Shown in pieces: positions 56,237 to 64,000 of a stretch of 64,000 bases of DNA. The notes beneath the pieces are model-generated. The model was not told the DNA's origin. It did no database searches and saw only the letters and a program-made list of their open reading frames with translations. Position 1 is the stretch's first letter; every line of letters begins with the position of its first letter. The stretch lies in the NCBI RefSeq assembly GCF_022879575.1, contig NZ_CP084262.1, forward strand, positions 496,001-560,000, written 5' to 3'. The translations under genes and the position numbers were made by a program. The stretch is from Caballeronia sp. SL2Y3 (GTDB lineage Bacteria > Pseudomonadota > Gammaproteobacteria > Burkholderiales > Burkholderiaceae).

Positions 56237-57340
56237 ATGCCCGACCCCGACCTTGACCTCGACCGATACGAATCCGTATGCCAGGCGTTGCGCGAGAAGC
56301 CGCAGACGTGGCTTGTCACCGGTGTGGCCGGCTTCATCGGCTCGAACCTGCTGGAAGCCTTGCTCGCGCTCGATCAACGCGTGGTCGGCCTCGACAACTT
56401 TGCGACCGGGCACCGGCGCAATCTGGACGAAGTGCGCAGGGTCGTCGACGAGCGGCAGTGGCAGCGGTTTCGCTTCATCGAAGGCGATATCCGCAACATC
56501 GCGGATTGCAAGGCGGCGCTCGAAGGCGTGGACCACGTGCTGCACGAAGCGGCGCTCGGTTCCGTGCCGCGTTCCGTGCGCGATCCCATCGCGACGCACG
56601 ACGTCAACCTGAGCGGCTTTCTCAACATGCTGTGCGCGGCGCGCGAAGCGGGCGTCGAGAGCTTCACGTATGCCGCGTCGAGTTCGACGTATGGCGACCA
56701 TCCGGGCTTGCCGAAGGTGGAGGACCGCATCGGCCAGCCACTCTCGCCCTATGCGGTGACCAAGTATGCGAACGAACTGTATGCGTCGGTGTTCGCGCGA
56801 ACCTACGACTTCCACGCGACAGGGCTGCGCTACTTCAACGTGTTCGGCAAGCGTCAGGACCCGGACGGCGCGTATGCGGCCGTGATTCCGAAGTGGACCG
56901 CCGCGCTCATCGAAGACGAAGTCATCACCATCAACGGCGACGGCGAGACGAGCCGCGACTTCTGTTATGTCGATAACGTCGTGCAAGTGAATATCCTCGC
57001 TGCGATGGCCGCGCGCGAGGCGAAGGGGCAGGTGTACAACGTCGCGGTCGGGGACCGCACGACGCTCAAGCAGCTATACCAAGAACTCAAGCGGGCGCTC
57101 GCCCGACATGGCATCACGAGCCGCCGGGACCCGGAGTACGGCCCATTCCGCGCGGGCGACGTGCGCCATTCGCAAGCCGACGTTTCGAAGGCCGAGCGTC
57201 TGCTCGGTTACGGACGCAAGGTCGCTTTCGCGGATGGCATCGAGAAAGCCATGCCGTGGTATGTCCGCTTCCTTTCAGAACAAGCTGACCGCGAGCCAAT
57301 CAGCGCACAGGCGCTATCGGCCGCAGGCGGCGGACCATGA
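56237..57340 (+). CDS. tviC: UDP-N-acetylglucosamine (uronate) 4-epimerase, SDR family (TviC/WbpP type)
   Basis: A 367-residue extended SDR epimerase. The NAD-binding motif is [15 protein letters not shown]; the catalytic Tyr172 and Lys176 are in [14 protein letters not shown], and [13 protein letters not shown] supplies the serine. The N-terminal 35 residues before the Rossmann fold are typical of WbpP/TviC. It interconverts the gluco and galacto forms of UDP-HexNAc or its uronate. I prefer the ATG at 56237 to an in-frame GTG at 56213 that would overlap the previous stop. Together with TviB it provides the UDP-GalNAcA-type precursor of the polysaccharide. Confidence 0.88.
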   Translation: MPDPDLDLDRYESVCQALREKPQTWLVTGVAGFIGSNLLEALLALDQRVVGLDNFATGHRRNLDEVRRVVDERQWQRFRFIEGDIRNIADCKAALEGVDHVLHEAALGSVPRSVRDPIATHDVNLSGFLNMLCAAREAGVESFTYAASSSTYGDHPGLPKVEDRIGQPLSPYAVTKYANELYASVFARTYDFHATGLRYFNVFGKRQDPDGAYAAVIPKWTAALIEDEVITINGDGETSRDFCYVDNVVQVNILAAMAAREAKGQVYNVAVGDRTTLKQLYQELKRALARHGITSRRDPEYGPFRAGDVRHSQADVSKAERLLGYGRKVAFADGIEKAMPWYVRFLSEQADREPISAQALSAAGGGP

Positions 57341-58721
57341 GGCCTTTGCGTTGATCTCACAATTTGCGGCACTGAGAGAACGGCTTTTACAGCTTCACCC
57401 GGATCACCTGCGCGCCGCGCGCGGGATGGCGCGTGTCGCCGTCTTCGTCCTGCTCGGGCGATGCGCGGGCGCGGCCAAGGAAATGGTTATCGCGTATCGC
57501 TATGGCATCAGTCACGTCGTGGATGCGTATCAGATCACGTTGACGCTCGTTTCGTGGCTGCCGGCTGCATGCGCGGCCGTGTTCGCGATCGTGCTGGTTC
57601 CGGCATTCGTGGACCTGCGCCGCCAGTCGGCGAACGAGGAGGCACAGTTTCTCGGCGAGCTAGTGGCCTGGGGAATCGTCGTCGGCTTGCTCTTCACCGC
57701 GATTCTTTATCTGGTGTGGCCGTACGCTCTGCAATTCATGGCGGGCAGCCTCTCCGCGCAGACGAGGGAGATGGCGCATCAGATGATGCTGGTGATGGCG
57801 CCCATCGGGGTACTCATCATGATCGAGACTGCGTACGGCACGCGCCTGCAGTCGAAGGAGCGCCATATCGGCACGCTGCTCGACGGCTTGCCGGCCGTGA
57901 TGACGCTGCTGCTCGTGCTGTTCATGACGGAAAAGAGCGCGATGGTGCCGCTCATGTGGGGCACGCTGCTCGGCTATGCGGTATTCGTGCTGGTGGTCTG
58001 GCCGCTCGGCGGCAAGGTGGAAGGCCGTTACGCGCGGCTCTCGCTCACGTTCCGTTCGAGCCGCTGGCAACCCATCTATCGCGCGGTGCGCGTCTTCATG
58101 CTGGGCCAGCTCGTCGTGTGCTGCTCGCCCGCGCTGGATCAATACTTCGTCGCGCATCTGGGCGATGGCGCGGTCGCGACACTCGGCTATGCGAACCGCG
58201 TCTTCGGCCTGCTCGTCAGCATGGGCGCGCTCGCGATCGCGCAGGGCACGCTACCCGTGCTGTCCGACATTCTCGGCAAGGACGACGTGACGCGCGCGCG
58301 GCAGACCGCGTTCCAGTGGTCCGTGCTGATGCTGGGCGCTGGCGCGCTGTGCGCCGTGATTGCGTATCCGCTCGCGCCGTGGATGGTGCAGGTGCTCTTT
58401 CAGCGCGGCGCGTTCACCGCGAGCAATACGCTGCTCGTCGCCGAGCTGATGCGTTATTCGCTCGTGCAGCTTCCTTTCTACTTCGCGGCGCTGGTGATGA
58501 TGAACCTGCTGTCCGTCGAAGGGCGCTACAAGGACATGGCGGTGGTCACGGCGCTCGCCTTCGTCGTGAAGGTGCTGGCCAATGTCGTGCTCACGCGCTG
58601 GATCGGCATGCCGGGGGTGCTGCTCGCAACCGGCATGATGCACGCTTCGGTGTTCTGCCTGTCGATGATCATCGCGAGGCGCGTGCCGCCCGCGCGTCCC
58701 ACGGGAGATCTGGTCGCATGA
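57261..58721 (+). CDS. MurJ/MVIN-family flippase, probable exopolysaccharide repeat-unit Wzx
   Basis: A hydrophobic protein with about fourteen helices in the MurJ family; typical segments are [20 protein letters not shown] and [20 protein letters not shown] with the conserved [16 protein letters not shown]. MurJ proteins flip lipid-linked precursors; within this operon it most likely flips the undecaprenyl-linked repeat unit. The start is uncertain: the ATG at 57261 gives 486 residues but overlaps the epimerase gene by 80 bases; a TTG at 57351 or an ATG at 57426 would avoid or reduce this. The stop overlaps the next gene (ATGA). Confidence 0.8.
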   Translation: MSASFQNKLTASQSAHRRYRPQAADHEAFALISQFAALRERLLQLHPDHLRAARGMARVAVFVLLGRCAGAAKEMVIAYRYGISHVVDAYQITLTLVSWLPAACAAVFAIVLVPAFVDLRRQSANEEAQFLGELVAWGIVVGLLFTAILYLVWPYALQFMAGSLSAQTREMAHQMMLVMAPIGVLIMIETAYGTRLQSKERHIGTLLDGLPAVMTLLLVLFMTEKSAMVPLMWGTLLGYAVFVLVVWPLGGKVEGRYARLSLTFRSSRWQPIYRAVRVFMLGQLVVCCSPALDQYFVAHLGDGAVATLGYANRVFGLLVSMGALAIAQGTLPVLSDILGKDDVTRARQTAFQWSVLMLGAGALCAVIAYPLAPWMVQVLFQRGAFTASNTLLVAELMRYSLVQLPFYFAALVMMNLLSVEGRYKDMAVVTALAFVVKVLANVVLTRWIGMPGVLLATGMMHASVFCLSMIIARRVPPARPTGDLVA

Positions 58722-59908
58722 ACATCACGCTGCTCGTGAGTTCGATGGGAAGCGGCGGCGCCGAACGTGTCGCGGCCACGCTCGTCAATGCGTGGAGCGC
58801 GCGGGGCGACACCGTCACGCTGGTCGCGACGTATCGCCGGAGCACGCCCTGCTTCTATGCGCTCTCGGACACGGTGCGCTTCGTGCGGCTGGCCGACCGC
58901 GTGAAGCAACCGCGCGGCGGCGCGCTCGGTTATCTCGAGCGCCAGCGCGCGCTGCGCGCGGTCATCGCCGAAAGCCGGCCGGATGTCGTCGTGTGCTTTC
59001 TTTATAACGTGAACCTCGCGGGCATTCTCGCGTCGCTCAGGCAACGCGTGCCGCTCATCGTGTGCGAGCACAACGATCCGTCCGTCGACGGGCGCTCGCG
59101 GTTCTGGCGGCTCGCCACGCGTCTTGCCTATCCGCGCGCGGACGCGGTCACGGTCCTGACCGAGAACGTGGTTGAGCCTTTCCGGGCGATGGTGCCCGGC
59201 GTGCGCCATATGGCGGTCATGCCGAACCCGCTGCCGCCCGAACTGTTCCGCGAGTCGGGGCCGCGCACGCTTGCCGCTGAAAACGGGCGCATGCGGCTCG
59301 CTTCGTTCGGACGTCTTCATCCGCAGAAGAATTACGGACTCCTGATCGACGCGTTCGCGTCGATTGCGTCGCGCTTCCCGATGTGGGATCTGACCATATG
59401 GGGCGAAGGCGCCGAGCGTGCATCGCTACAGGCGAAGATCGACGGCCACGGACTCGGCGAACGCATTTCGCTGCCCGGCGTCACGAGCGATCCGTGGGCG
59501 GAGATGCGGCGCGCGCAGGCGTTCGCCATGTCGTCGCGCTTCGAAGGATTCGGGCTCGCGCTCGCCGAAAGCATGGCGCTCGGCGTGCCCGCCGTGGCAG
59601 TCGATTGCAAGAGCGGCCCGCGCGACATCACGCGCAACGGCGAAGACGCGCTGCTCGTGCCGCCGAACGACCGCGACGCGCTCGCCGACGCACTGGCTCG
59701 CCTGCTCGGCGACGAAAGATTGCGCGCCGAACTGGGACGCAAAGGCGCGCAGTCGATGCGCGAGCGTTACTCGGTGGACGCGATTCTCAGGCTTTGGGAC
59801 GCGCTATTTCAGCGCGTCGGTGTGCGGGCAGCCGGTATCCACGCGCCGCAGAGCGCGAACGTCCGCAATCGTCGGGGCACAACCACGCTGCATGGGACGA
59901 GGCCATGA
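58718..59908 (+). CDS. GT4 family glycosyltransferase
   Basis: A 396-residue GT-B fold glycosyltransferase. [20 protein letters not shown] is the N-terminal acceptor-domain motif and SSRFEGFGLALAESMALGVP, with the E-x7-E motif, is the donor-binding hallmark of family GT4, together with RLASFGRLHPQKNYGLLIDA. It would add one sugar to the undecaprenyl-linked repeat unit at the cytoplasmic face. Donor and linkage are unknown; GalNAc-type transferases are frequent in this branch. Start and stop overlap the neighbouring genes by four bases each. The end beyond residue 370 is not conserved (SANVRNRRGTTTLHGTRP). Confidence 0.85.
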   Translation: MNITLLVSSMGSGGAERVAATLVNAWSARGDTVTLVATYRRSTPCFYALSDTVRFVRLADRVKQPRGGALGYLERQRALRAVIAESRPDVVVCFLYNVNLAGILASLRQRVPLIVCEHNDPSVDGRSRFWRLATRLAYPRADAVTVLTENVVEPFRAMVPGVRHMAVMPNPLPPELFRESGPRTLAAENGRMRLASFGRLHPQKNYGLLIDAFASIASRFPMWDLTIWGEGAERASLQAKIDGHGLGERISLPGVTSDPWAEMRRAQAFAMSSRFEGFGLALAESMALGVPAVAVDCKSGPRDITRNGEDALLVPPNDRDALADALARLLGDERLRAELGRKGAQSMRERYSVDAILRLWDALFQRVGVRAAGIHAPQSANVRNRRGTTTLHGTRP

Positions 59909-61080
59909 ACAAAGTCATCCTGTTTGCGAATACCGACTGGTATCTGTACAACTTCCGCCTGTCGCTGGCCTACCGGTTACGCGACATGGGTCACGAAGTC
60001 GTGCTGATCTCGCCGCCGGGCGAATACGGGCCGAAGCTGTGCGAACTCGGCTTTCGCTGGCGCGCCGTGCCGATGATTCGCCGCAGTCTCAACCCGTTGC
60101 GCGAACTGGCGCTGGTGTTATGGCTCGCCCGCCTCTTTCGCGAAGAGGACGCGGCGCTGGTCCACGGTTTCACGATCAAGAGCGCGGTCTATGGATCGCT
60201 CGGCGCAAAGCTGGCGGGCGTGCCTGCGCGGGTGAATTCGGTGGCGGGCCTCGGCTACGTGTTCACGAGCCGCGATTTGAAGGCGCGGCTGCTGCGCCCG
60301 CTCGTTCGACGCGTGCTGCGCGTCGCGCTCGACGGCGACGACTGCGCGCTCATTTTGCAAAATCCCGACGATGTGACGATGTTCAAGACCGCGCGCCTCG
60401 TCGATGAAAAAGCGATTCATCTCATCAAAGGCTCGGGGGTGAACTGTTCGCGCTTCAAGGCGCCGCCCGAAGACGCGCCGCTCTCGTCCGAACCGCTGCG
60501 CGTGCTGCTCGCCGCGCGCATGTTGTGGGACAAGGGCATCGCGGAGTTCGTCGAAGCGGCGCGCGCGCTCAAGCGCGAGCAGCGCACCATCCGCTTCGTG
60601 CTTGCGGGCATGCCGGACGCGGGCAATCCGGCGTCGATCGAGCGGTCGACCATCGAAGGCTGGGTGGCCGAAGGTCTCGTGGAATGGCGCGGCCACGTGA
60701 GCGACATGCCCGCGCTACTCGCGCAAACCGACGTGATGGTGCTGCCGAGCTATCGCGAAGGTCTGCCGAAATCGCTGATCGAAGCGGCGGCGTGCGCGCT
60801 GCCGCTCATCACGACGGACGCGCCCGGCTGCCGCGAAGTCGTCAGTCGTAACGGCGAGGACGGTCTCGTGGTGCCGGTGCGCGATGCGACGGCGCTCGCC
60901 AACGCCATTCGCCTGCTCGACGACGATCGCGCGCTCGCACGCCGGCTGGGTCTTGCCGCTCGCGAAAAAGCCTTGCGCGAATTCGACGAAGCCATCGTGC
61001 TCGACAAGACCATCGGCGTGTACCGTACGCTCGCGCCCGCGCCGGAACGCGCGCCTTCGTCGCTTCACATCGCGCCGTGA
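59905..61080 (+). CDS. GT4 family glycosyltransferase (WbaZ/PglA-like)
   Basis: A 391-residue glycosyltransferase. FANTDWYLYNFRLSLAYRL at the start, HGFTIKSAVYGSLGAKLAGV and NSVAGLGYVFTS are typical of the capsular GT4 branch that resembles PglA and Cap1E-type enzymes; the C-terminal donor site has LPSYREGLPKSLIEAAACAL. Its likely role is addition of an amino-sugar or uronate in the repeat unit. ATGA overlap with the previous gene and GTGA overlap with the next show translational coupling. No membrane segment is present, so it acts at the inner face of the membrane. Confidence 0.85.
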   Translation: MNKVILFANTDWYLYNFRLSLAYRLRDMGHEVVLISPPGEYGPKLCELGFRWRAVPMIRRSLNPLRELALVLWLARLFREEDAALVHGFTIKSAVYGSLGAKLAGVPARVNSVAGLGYVFTSRDLKARLLRPLVRRVLRVALDGDDCALILQNPDDVTMFKTARLVDEKAIHLIKGSGVNCSRFKAPPEDAPLSSEPLRVLLAARMLWDKGIAEFVEAARALKREQRTIRFVLAGMPDAGNPASIERSTIEGWVAEGLVEWRGHVSDMPALLAQTDVMVLPSYREGLPKSLIEAAACALPLITTDAPGCREVVSRNGEDGLVVPVRDATALANAIRLLDDDRALARRLGLAAREKALREFDEAIVLDKTIGVYRTLAPAPERAPSSLHIAP

Positions 61081-62273
61081 AGATCGTTCACGTCATCACG
61101 GCGCTGCCGGCCGACGGCGCGGAGATGCTGCTCTACCGGCTGATACGCGCATCGCGCGGAACCGGCGTTCGGCATACGGTGATCTCGCTTTCGTCCGAAG
61201 ACACGCTGGCGGCGCGCATTCGCGAAGCGGGCGCCGACGTGCGCATCCTCGGCATGCGCCGCGGCGTGCCCGGTCCGCGCAAGTTCGCGACGCTGATCCG
61301 CTGGCTCGACGAGCTGGATCCGGATGTCGTGCAGACGTGGCTTTATCACGGCGATCTGATGGGTGGGCTCGCCGTGCATGCCGCAAGCGCCTGGCGACGC
61401 ATGCGCGGTTTGCGCGCGCCCCGACCCGCGCTCGTCTGGGGCATCCACCACACCGACTTGCGTTCGACCGGCAGCAACCGCATGACGCGCTGGGTCACGC
61501 GAGCGTGCGCGTTGCTGTCGGCGCGCGTGCCGGATTCGATCATCTGTTGCGGCGAGGCGGCCAGGCGTTCGCACGCGCACGGCGGCTACTACGCGAACAA
61601 GATGATGGTGATCCCGAACGGCTTCGAAGCCGATGTCTTCAGACCGATGCCGCAGGCGCGCGAGACCTTGCGCCGCGCGCTCGGCTTCGACGTGGATGCG
61701 CCGGTGATCGGTATCGTCGGGCGATATCACCCGGTGAAGGACTACCCGAATTTCATCGCCGCGATGCGCCGCGTGCTTCAGGCGCTGCCGCATTGCCGCT
61801 TCGTGATGGCCGGGCGCGGTCTCGACGAGAGCAACGGCGAGCTTGTCGCTTGGTTGCGCGAGGCCGGCGTCGAGCACGCGTGCCGGCTGCTCGGCGCGTT
61901 GCGGGACCCGCAGACGACACTCGCGGCGCTCGACGTCTTTTGCCTCTCGTCGCGCAGCGAAGGTTTGCCGACGGTGGTCGGAGAAGCGATGGCCTGCGGC
62001 GTTCCCTGCGTGGCGACCGATGTGGGCGATACGAAATGGCTCATCGGCGAAACGGGCTTCGTGGTTCCGCCGCAAGATGCCGACGCGCTTGCGGACGCGC
62101 TCGTCGCGATGCTGACGCTGAGCGATGAGACACGCGCGGCGCTGGGAAAGGCGGCTCGCGAGCGGATAGAGCGTGAGTTTTCAATCGACACAACCTGGCG
62201 CCGCTACGAGGAAACGTACCGCGGAATTCGTACGATGCCCCGCGGCCCGCGAGCGGAGAGGCTGAATGCCTGA
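61077..62273 (+). CDS. GT4 family glycosyltransferase, last gene of the exopolysaccharide operon in view
   Basis: A 398-residue GT-B enzyme starting at a GTG (61077) that overlaps the previous stop (GTGA). MKIVHVITALPADGAEMLLY, VGRYHPVKDYPNFIAAMRRV and SSRSEGLPTVVGEAMACGVP (E-x7-E region) place it in GT4. It follows two other glycosyltransferases in the same operon. No polymerase (Wzy), initiating transferase or acetyltransferase gene follows before the strand changes at 62394, so the remaining assembly genes must be elsewhere. Confidence 0.86.
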   Translation: MKIVHVITALPADGAEMLLYRLIRASRGTGVRHTVISLSSEDTLAARIREAGADVRILGMRRGVPGPRKFATLIRWLDELDPDVVQTWLYHGDLMGGLAVHAASAWRRMRGLRAPRPALVWGIHHTDLRSTGSNRMTRWVTRACALLSARVPDSIICCGEAARRSHAHGGYYANKMMVIPNGFEADVFRPMPQARETLRRALGFDVDAPVIGIVGRYHPVKDYPNFIAAMRRVLQALPHCRFVMAGRGLDESNGELVAWLREAGVEHACRLLGALRDPQTTLAALDVFCLSSRSEGLPTVVGEAMACGVPCVATDVGDTKWLIGETGFVVPPQDADALADALVAMLTLSDETRAALGKAARERIEREFSIDTTWRRYEETYRGIRTMPRGPRAERLNA

Positions 62274-62393
62274 AACGACCTCTAACGCTTATGGAAAGCT
62301 CAGGCTGTTGCCCGCGACACGACAGACTGACGATTGAAGTTTAGGGCGGCGTTGAACGCGACGACCGGCCGACCTTGAAAAAACTGCACGCTT

Positions 62394-62624
62394 TTAGTCG
62401 GAGCGGCCCGAGCGCGACGATTGAGCGGCTTCGTTCGGCTTCAGCGGCCCGGACTTATGGAACCGCGAACGCATGCCGCCGAACAATCCGGACGACGCAT
62501 CCGCGTTATCCGATTTCCGGCGACTGCGCCGCCGCGACGGCAGCAGCACCTCGGCCAGCGCCAGCAAGGCCAGAGCGACGACAGCGAAAAACGCGATCGT
62601 GCCGACAGTAGTGGCGAAATCCAT
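62394..62624 (-). CDS. Small single-pass membrane protein, 76 aa
   Basis: The ATG at 62624 follows TGGAGAG. Residues 5-30 (TTVGTIAFFAVVALALLALA) form one membrane helix, followed by a strongly basic, serine-rich cytoplasmic tail (PSRRRSRRKSDN, SSRSGRSD). The family is not recognised. It converges on the exopolysaccharide operon and lies downstream of the beta-helix gene on the same strand, separated from it by a strong terminator, so it is probably independent. Confidence 0.58.
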   Translation of the reverse strand: MDFATTVGTIAFFAVVALALLALAEVLLPSRRRSRRKSDNADASSGLFGGMRSRFHKSGPLKPNEAAQSSRSGRSD

Positions 62625-62765
62625 GCACTCTCCAGATGATTCGGTGCCCGGGTAAACCGCAATCGGGCCACCCTTTAGAGCACCATCCATGCCTTAAGTT
62701 TTCGGCAAATTTCACTGGAAGTTTAGTGCTTCGGCGCTGAGTGGAAATCAGAGACAGCCGACAAA

Positions 62766-62798
62766 CAGAAGAGCCGCGGCAAAAACACGGCTCTTCTG
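62766..62798. terminator. Strong hairpin terminator after the beta-helix gene
   Basis: CAGAAGAGCCG (62766-62776) pairs perfectly with CGGCTCTTCTG (62788-62798) over an eleven-base A-rich loop. On the minus strand it begins 24 bases after the stop of the beta-helix gene and is followed by TTTGT. Confidence 0.72.
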
Positions 62799-62822
62799 CC
62801 CACCGCAACGAACCGCTGCCGC

Positions 62823-64000
62823 TTAGCGCGTGTAGGTCATGTTCGTCACTTCGACCGACGGACCGGCGTTATCCCAGTCCGTCTTGCTGAAGCCGAGCGC
62901 CGAATGCATGTACACCGGGTTGTCGCTGCTGATGTGGCCCGTGACCGAGCGGCCGTTCAGTTGCAAGCCGCCAACGGCGTACGCCACGTGGTTCGAAGCG
63001 TTGTCGCGGTGGTTCGTGATGTCGATCGACACGACCTTCGCCACCGGTCCGGGGAACGCGCCCAGGTACACGAGAATGCCGTAGTGGCAGCTGTTCGTCG
63101 TCGGGCTGATGATCTTGATGTTCTGCAGCACCGCGTTGTTGTTGTTCGGCTCGATGTCGAGGCCGGCCGAAGGCATCGTGCCGCCGATGGTCGACCACGT
63201 CGGCGAGTCGAACGTGATGTTGCTGCCGCTCGTGATCGTCGCGCCCTGACGGCGGCAACCCGTGGCCACGTGCTTGGTGATCATGACCGCGTTGCTCGCC
63301 TTCGTGACCGTGCGATACGAGTTGCCGATGTAGATGCCGTCGCCCCAGCAGTTGATGGTCGTCGGCGAGCTAATCGTCACGTTGGTTCCGCCGGCAATCG
63401 AAATGCCCATGCCCTGGCCGCCCTCGCTCGGATCGTTCGCGGCCGAATTCAGCTCCTTGCTGCCGTCGAGCGTGGCGTTTTCGATCTGAACATTATCGAC
63501 GTCGAACACGCGCAGCATCTGGTAGCTCGCCGTGTTGTGCGCGAGCAGCTTGATCGACGCGCCGCTTGCGAAGCGCAGGTGCGAATTCGAGCGCAGATCG
63601 AGGCCGGCCGCATCGATGCGCACCTTGCCCGAGATCAGCAGAACCTTGCCCACCGAGCCGTCGATGGCCTTTTGCAGCGCGACGCGGTCGTTGGTCACGC
63701 CGTCGGCCTTCACGCCGAAGGAACTCGCGTCGACGACGGAGCCCGAGGTGGAGGTGCTCGCGGTTGCTTGCGTCGACGATGCGACGCTCGTAGTCGATGC
63801 CGCCGACGTGTCGGAAGCGGTCGACCTGCGGTGCCAGCGTTTGTCGGTGGCGGCGAGGTCGTCGGCGCTTCCGCCGCCGCACGCGGCCAATGCCGCCGTG
63901 CCGGCGCCCATGACAAGCGCGGTCACGAACTTGCGTCGCGTGAAAATACGGTTTTCGGTTTGGGAGGCGGAGTGTTCGAGGAAGGAATTAAAGGTTTTTT
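62823..64000 (-). CDS. Tat-exported lipoprotein with right-handed beta-helix (pectate-lyase-like), N-terminus beyond the window
   Basis: The frame is open to the right edge, so the start codon lies beyond 64000; the visible part begins KTFNSFLEHSASQTENRIFT followed by RRKFVTALVMGAGTAALAAC. That is a twin-arginine signal (TRRKF) ending in a lipobox (LAAC), indicating export of a folded protein and lipid anchoring. After a Ser/Thr-rich linker, SFGVKADGVTNDRVALQKAI is the classic start of pectate-lyase/phage-tailspike beta-helix proteins, followed by repeating helix rungs (VQIENATLDGS, VTISSPTTINCWGDGIYIGN, ITFDSPTW). It may bind or cleave a polysaccharide; position beside the exopolysaccharide operon suggests a matrix-related lyase. 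Catalytic residues cannot be assigned. Confidence 0.8.
   Translation of the reverse strand, partial: KTFNSFLEHSASQTENRIFTRRKFVTALVMGAGTAALAACGGGSADDLAATDKRWHRRSTASDTSAASTTSVASSTQATASTSTSGSVVDASSFGVKADGVTNDRVALQKAIDGSVGKVLLISGKVRIDAAGLDLRSNSHLRFASGASIKLLAHNTASYQMLRVFDVDNVQIENATLDGSKELNSAANDPSEGGQGMGISIAGGTNVTISSPTTINCWGDGIYIGNSYRTVTKASNAVMITKHVATGCRRQGATITSGSNITFDSPTWSTIGGTMPSAGLDIEPNNNNAVLQNIKIISPTTNSCHYGILVYLGAFPGPVAKVVSIDITNHRDNASNHVAYAVGGLQLNGRSVTGHISSDNPVYMHSALGFSKTDWDNAGPSVEVTNMTYTR

Noticed and set aside
1..64000. tRNA, rRNA, transposase or integrase genes
   Set aside because: None recognised by eye on either strand; a covariance-model search would be needed to exclude small RNAs.

Overview
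The window is GC-rich, densely coding DNA with the gene content and codon style of a Burkholderiaceae bacterium, most like Caballeronia or Paraburkholderia. This is inferred from protein families, operon styles and base composition; no rRNA or tRNA is present to place it. I saw no integrase, transposase, CRISPR array or plasmid replication gene (a KfrA-like protein is present but is not diagnostic), so this looks like chromosomal accessory DNA.

Left part (1-24.8 kb): metabolism and small regulators. A urea transporter fragment is followed by an iron-dependent alcohol dehydrogenase divergent from a LysR regulator across a perfect 15-bp inverted repeat, then a hybrid sensor kinase. A DeoR regulator diverges from a KdgT-type permease, a DUF1537 acid-sugar kinase and a PdxA2 dehydrogenase, a plausible threonate/erythronate catabolic unit. 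A CoA-transferase follows. Both pdxA2 and the CoA-transferase gene are followed by about 0.6 kb of non-coding DNA made of decayed tandem copies of their own 3' ends. Next come a PQQ-like repeat lipoprotein, quinoprotein glucose dehydrogenase (gcd), tyrB with an aromatic amino acid permease, aroQ, a diguanylate cyclase and several small proteins.

Middle part (24.8-38.9 kb): surface adhesion and its control. An Rcs/Bvg-like hybrid kinase (frameshifted) and its LuxR-type regulator lie beside a two-partner secretion locus of the HMW type: a TpsA adhesin remnant, a TpsB outer-membrane transporter, an intact HMW1C-type N-glycosyltransferase, and a methyltransferase-glycosyltransferase fusion. The adhesin 5' end is joined, through a short run rich in N-x-S/T sequons, to the 3' end of a second HMW1C gene, so the adhesin is no longer intact. 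Two tandem RcsB-like regulators lie upstream; the second carries a nonsense codon.

Right part (39-64 kb): a tightly overlapping operon encodes a DUF3034 envelope protein, an exported truncated haemoglobin, a cupredoxin-like exported protein and a GGDEF-EAL enzyme with a periplasmic sensor. Then come pssA, a MerR-MFS pair, a GFA-type protein with a frameshifted SnoaL-like partner, a KfrA-like coiled-coil protein with 49-residue repeats, a YhcG-type nuclease with two matching palindromes, a Nudix hydrolase and a DJ-1 protein. From 52.6 kb an exopolysaccharide operon runs: Wzc-like tyrosine kinase, TviB and TviC (UDP-HexNAc uronate formation), a MurJ/Wzx-like flippase and three GT4 glycosyltransferases, overlapping stop to start. 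A beta-helix lipoprotein with a Tat signal runs off the right end.

Three genes are broken by single-base indels in short G/C runs. Either the strain carries several recent pseudogenes or the consensus sequence contains homopolymer errors; this needs to be settled before the biology is interpreted.
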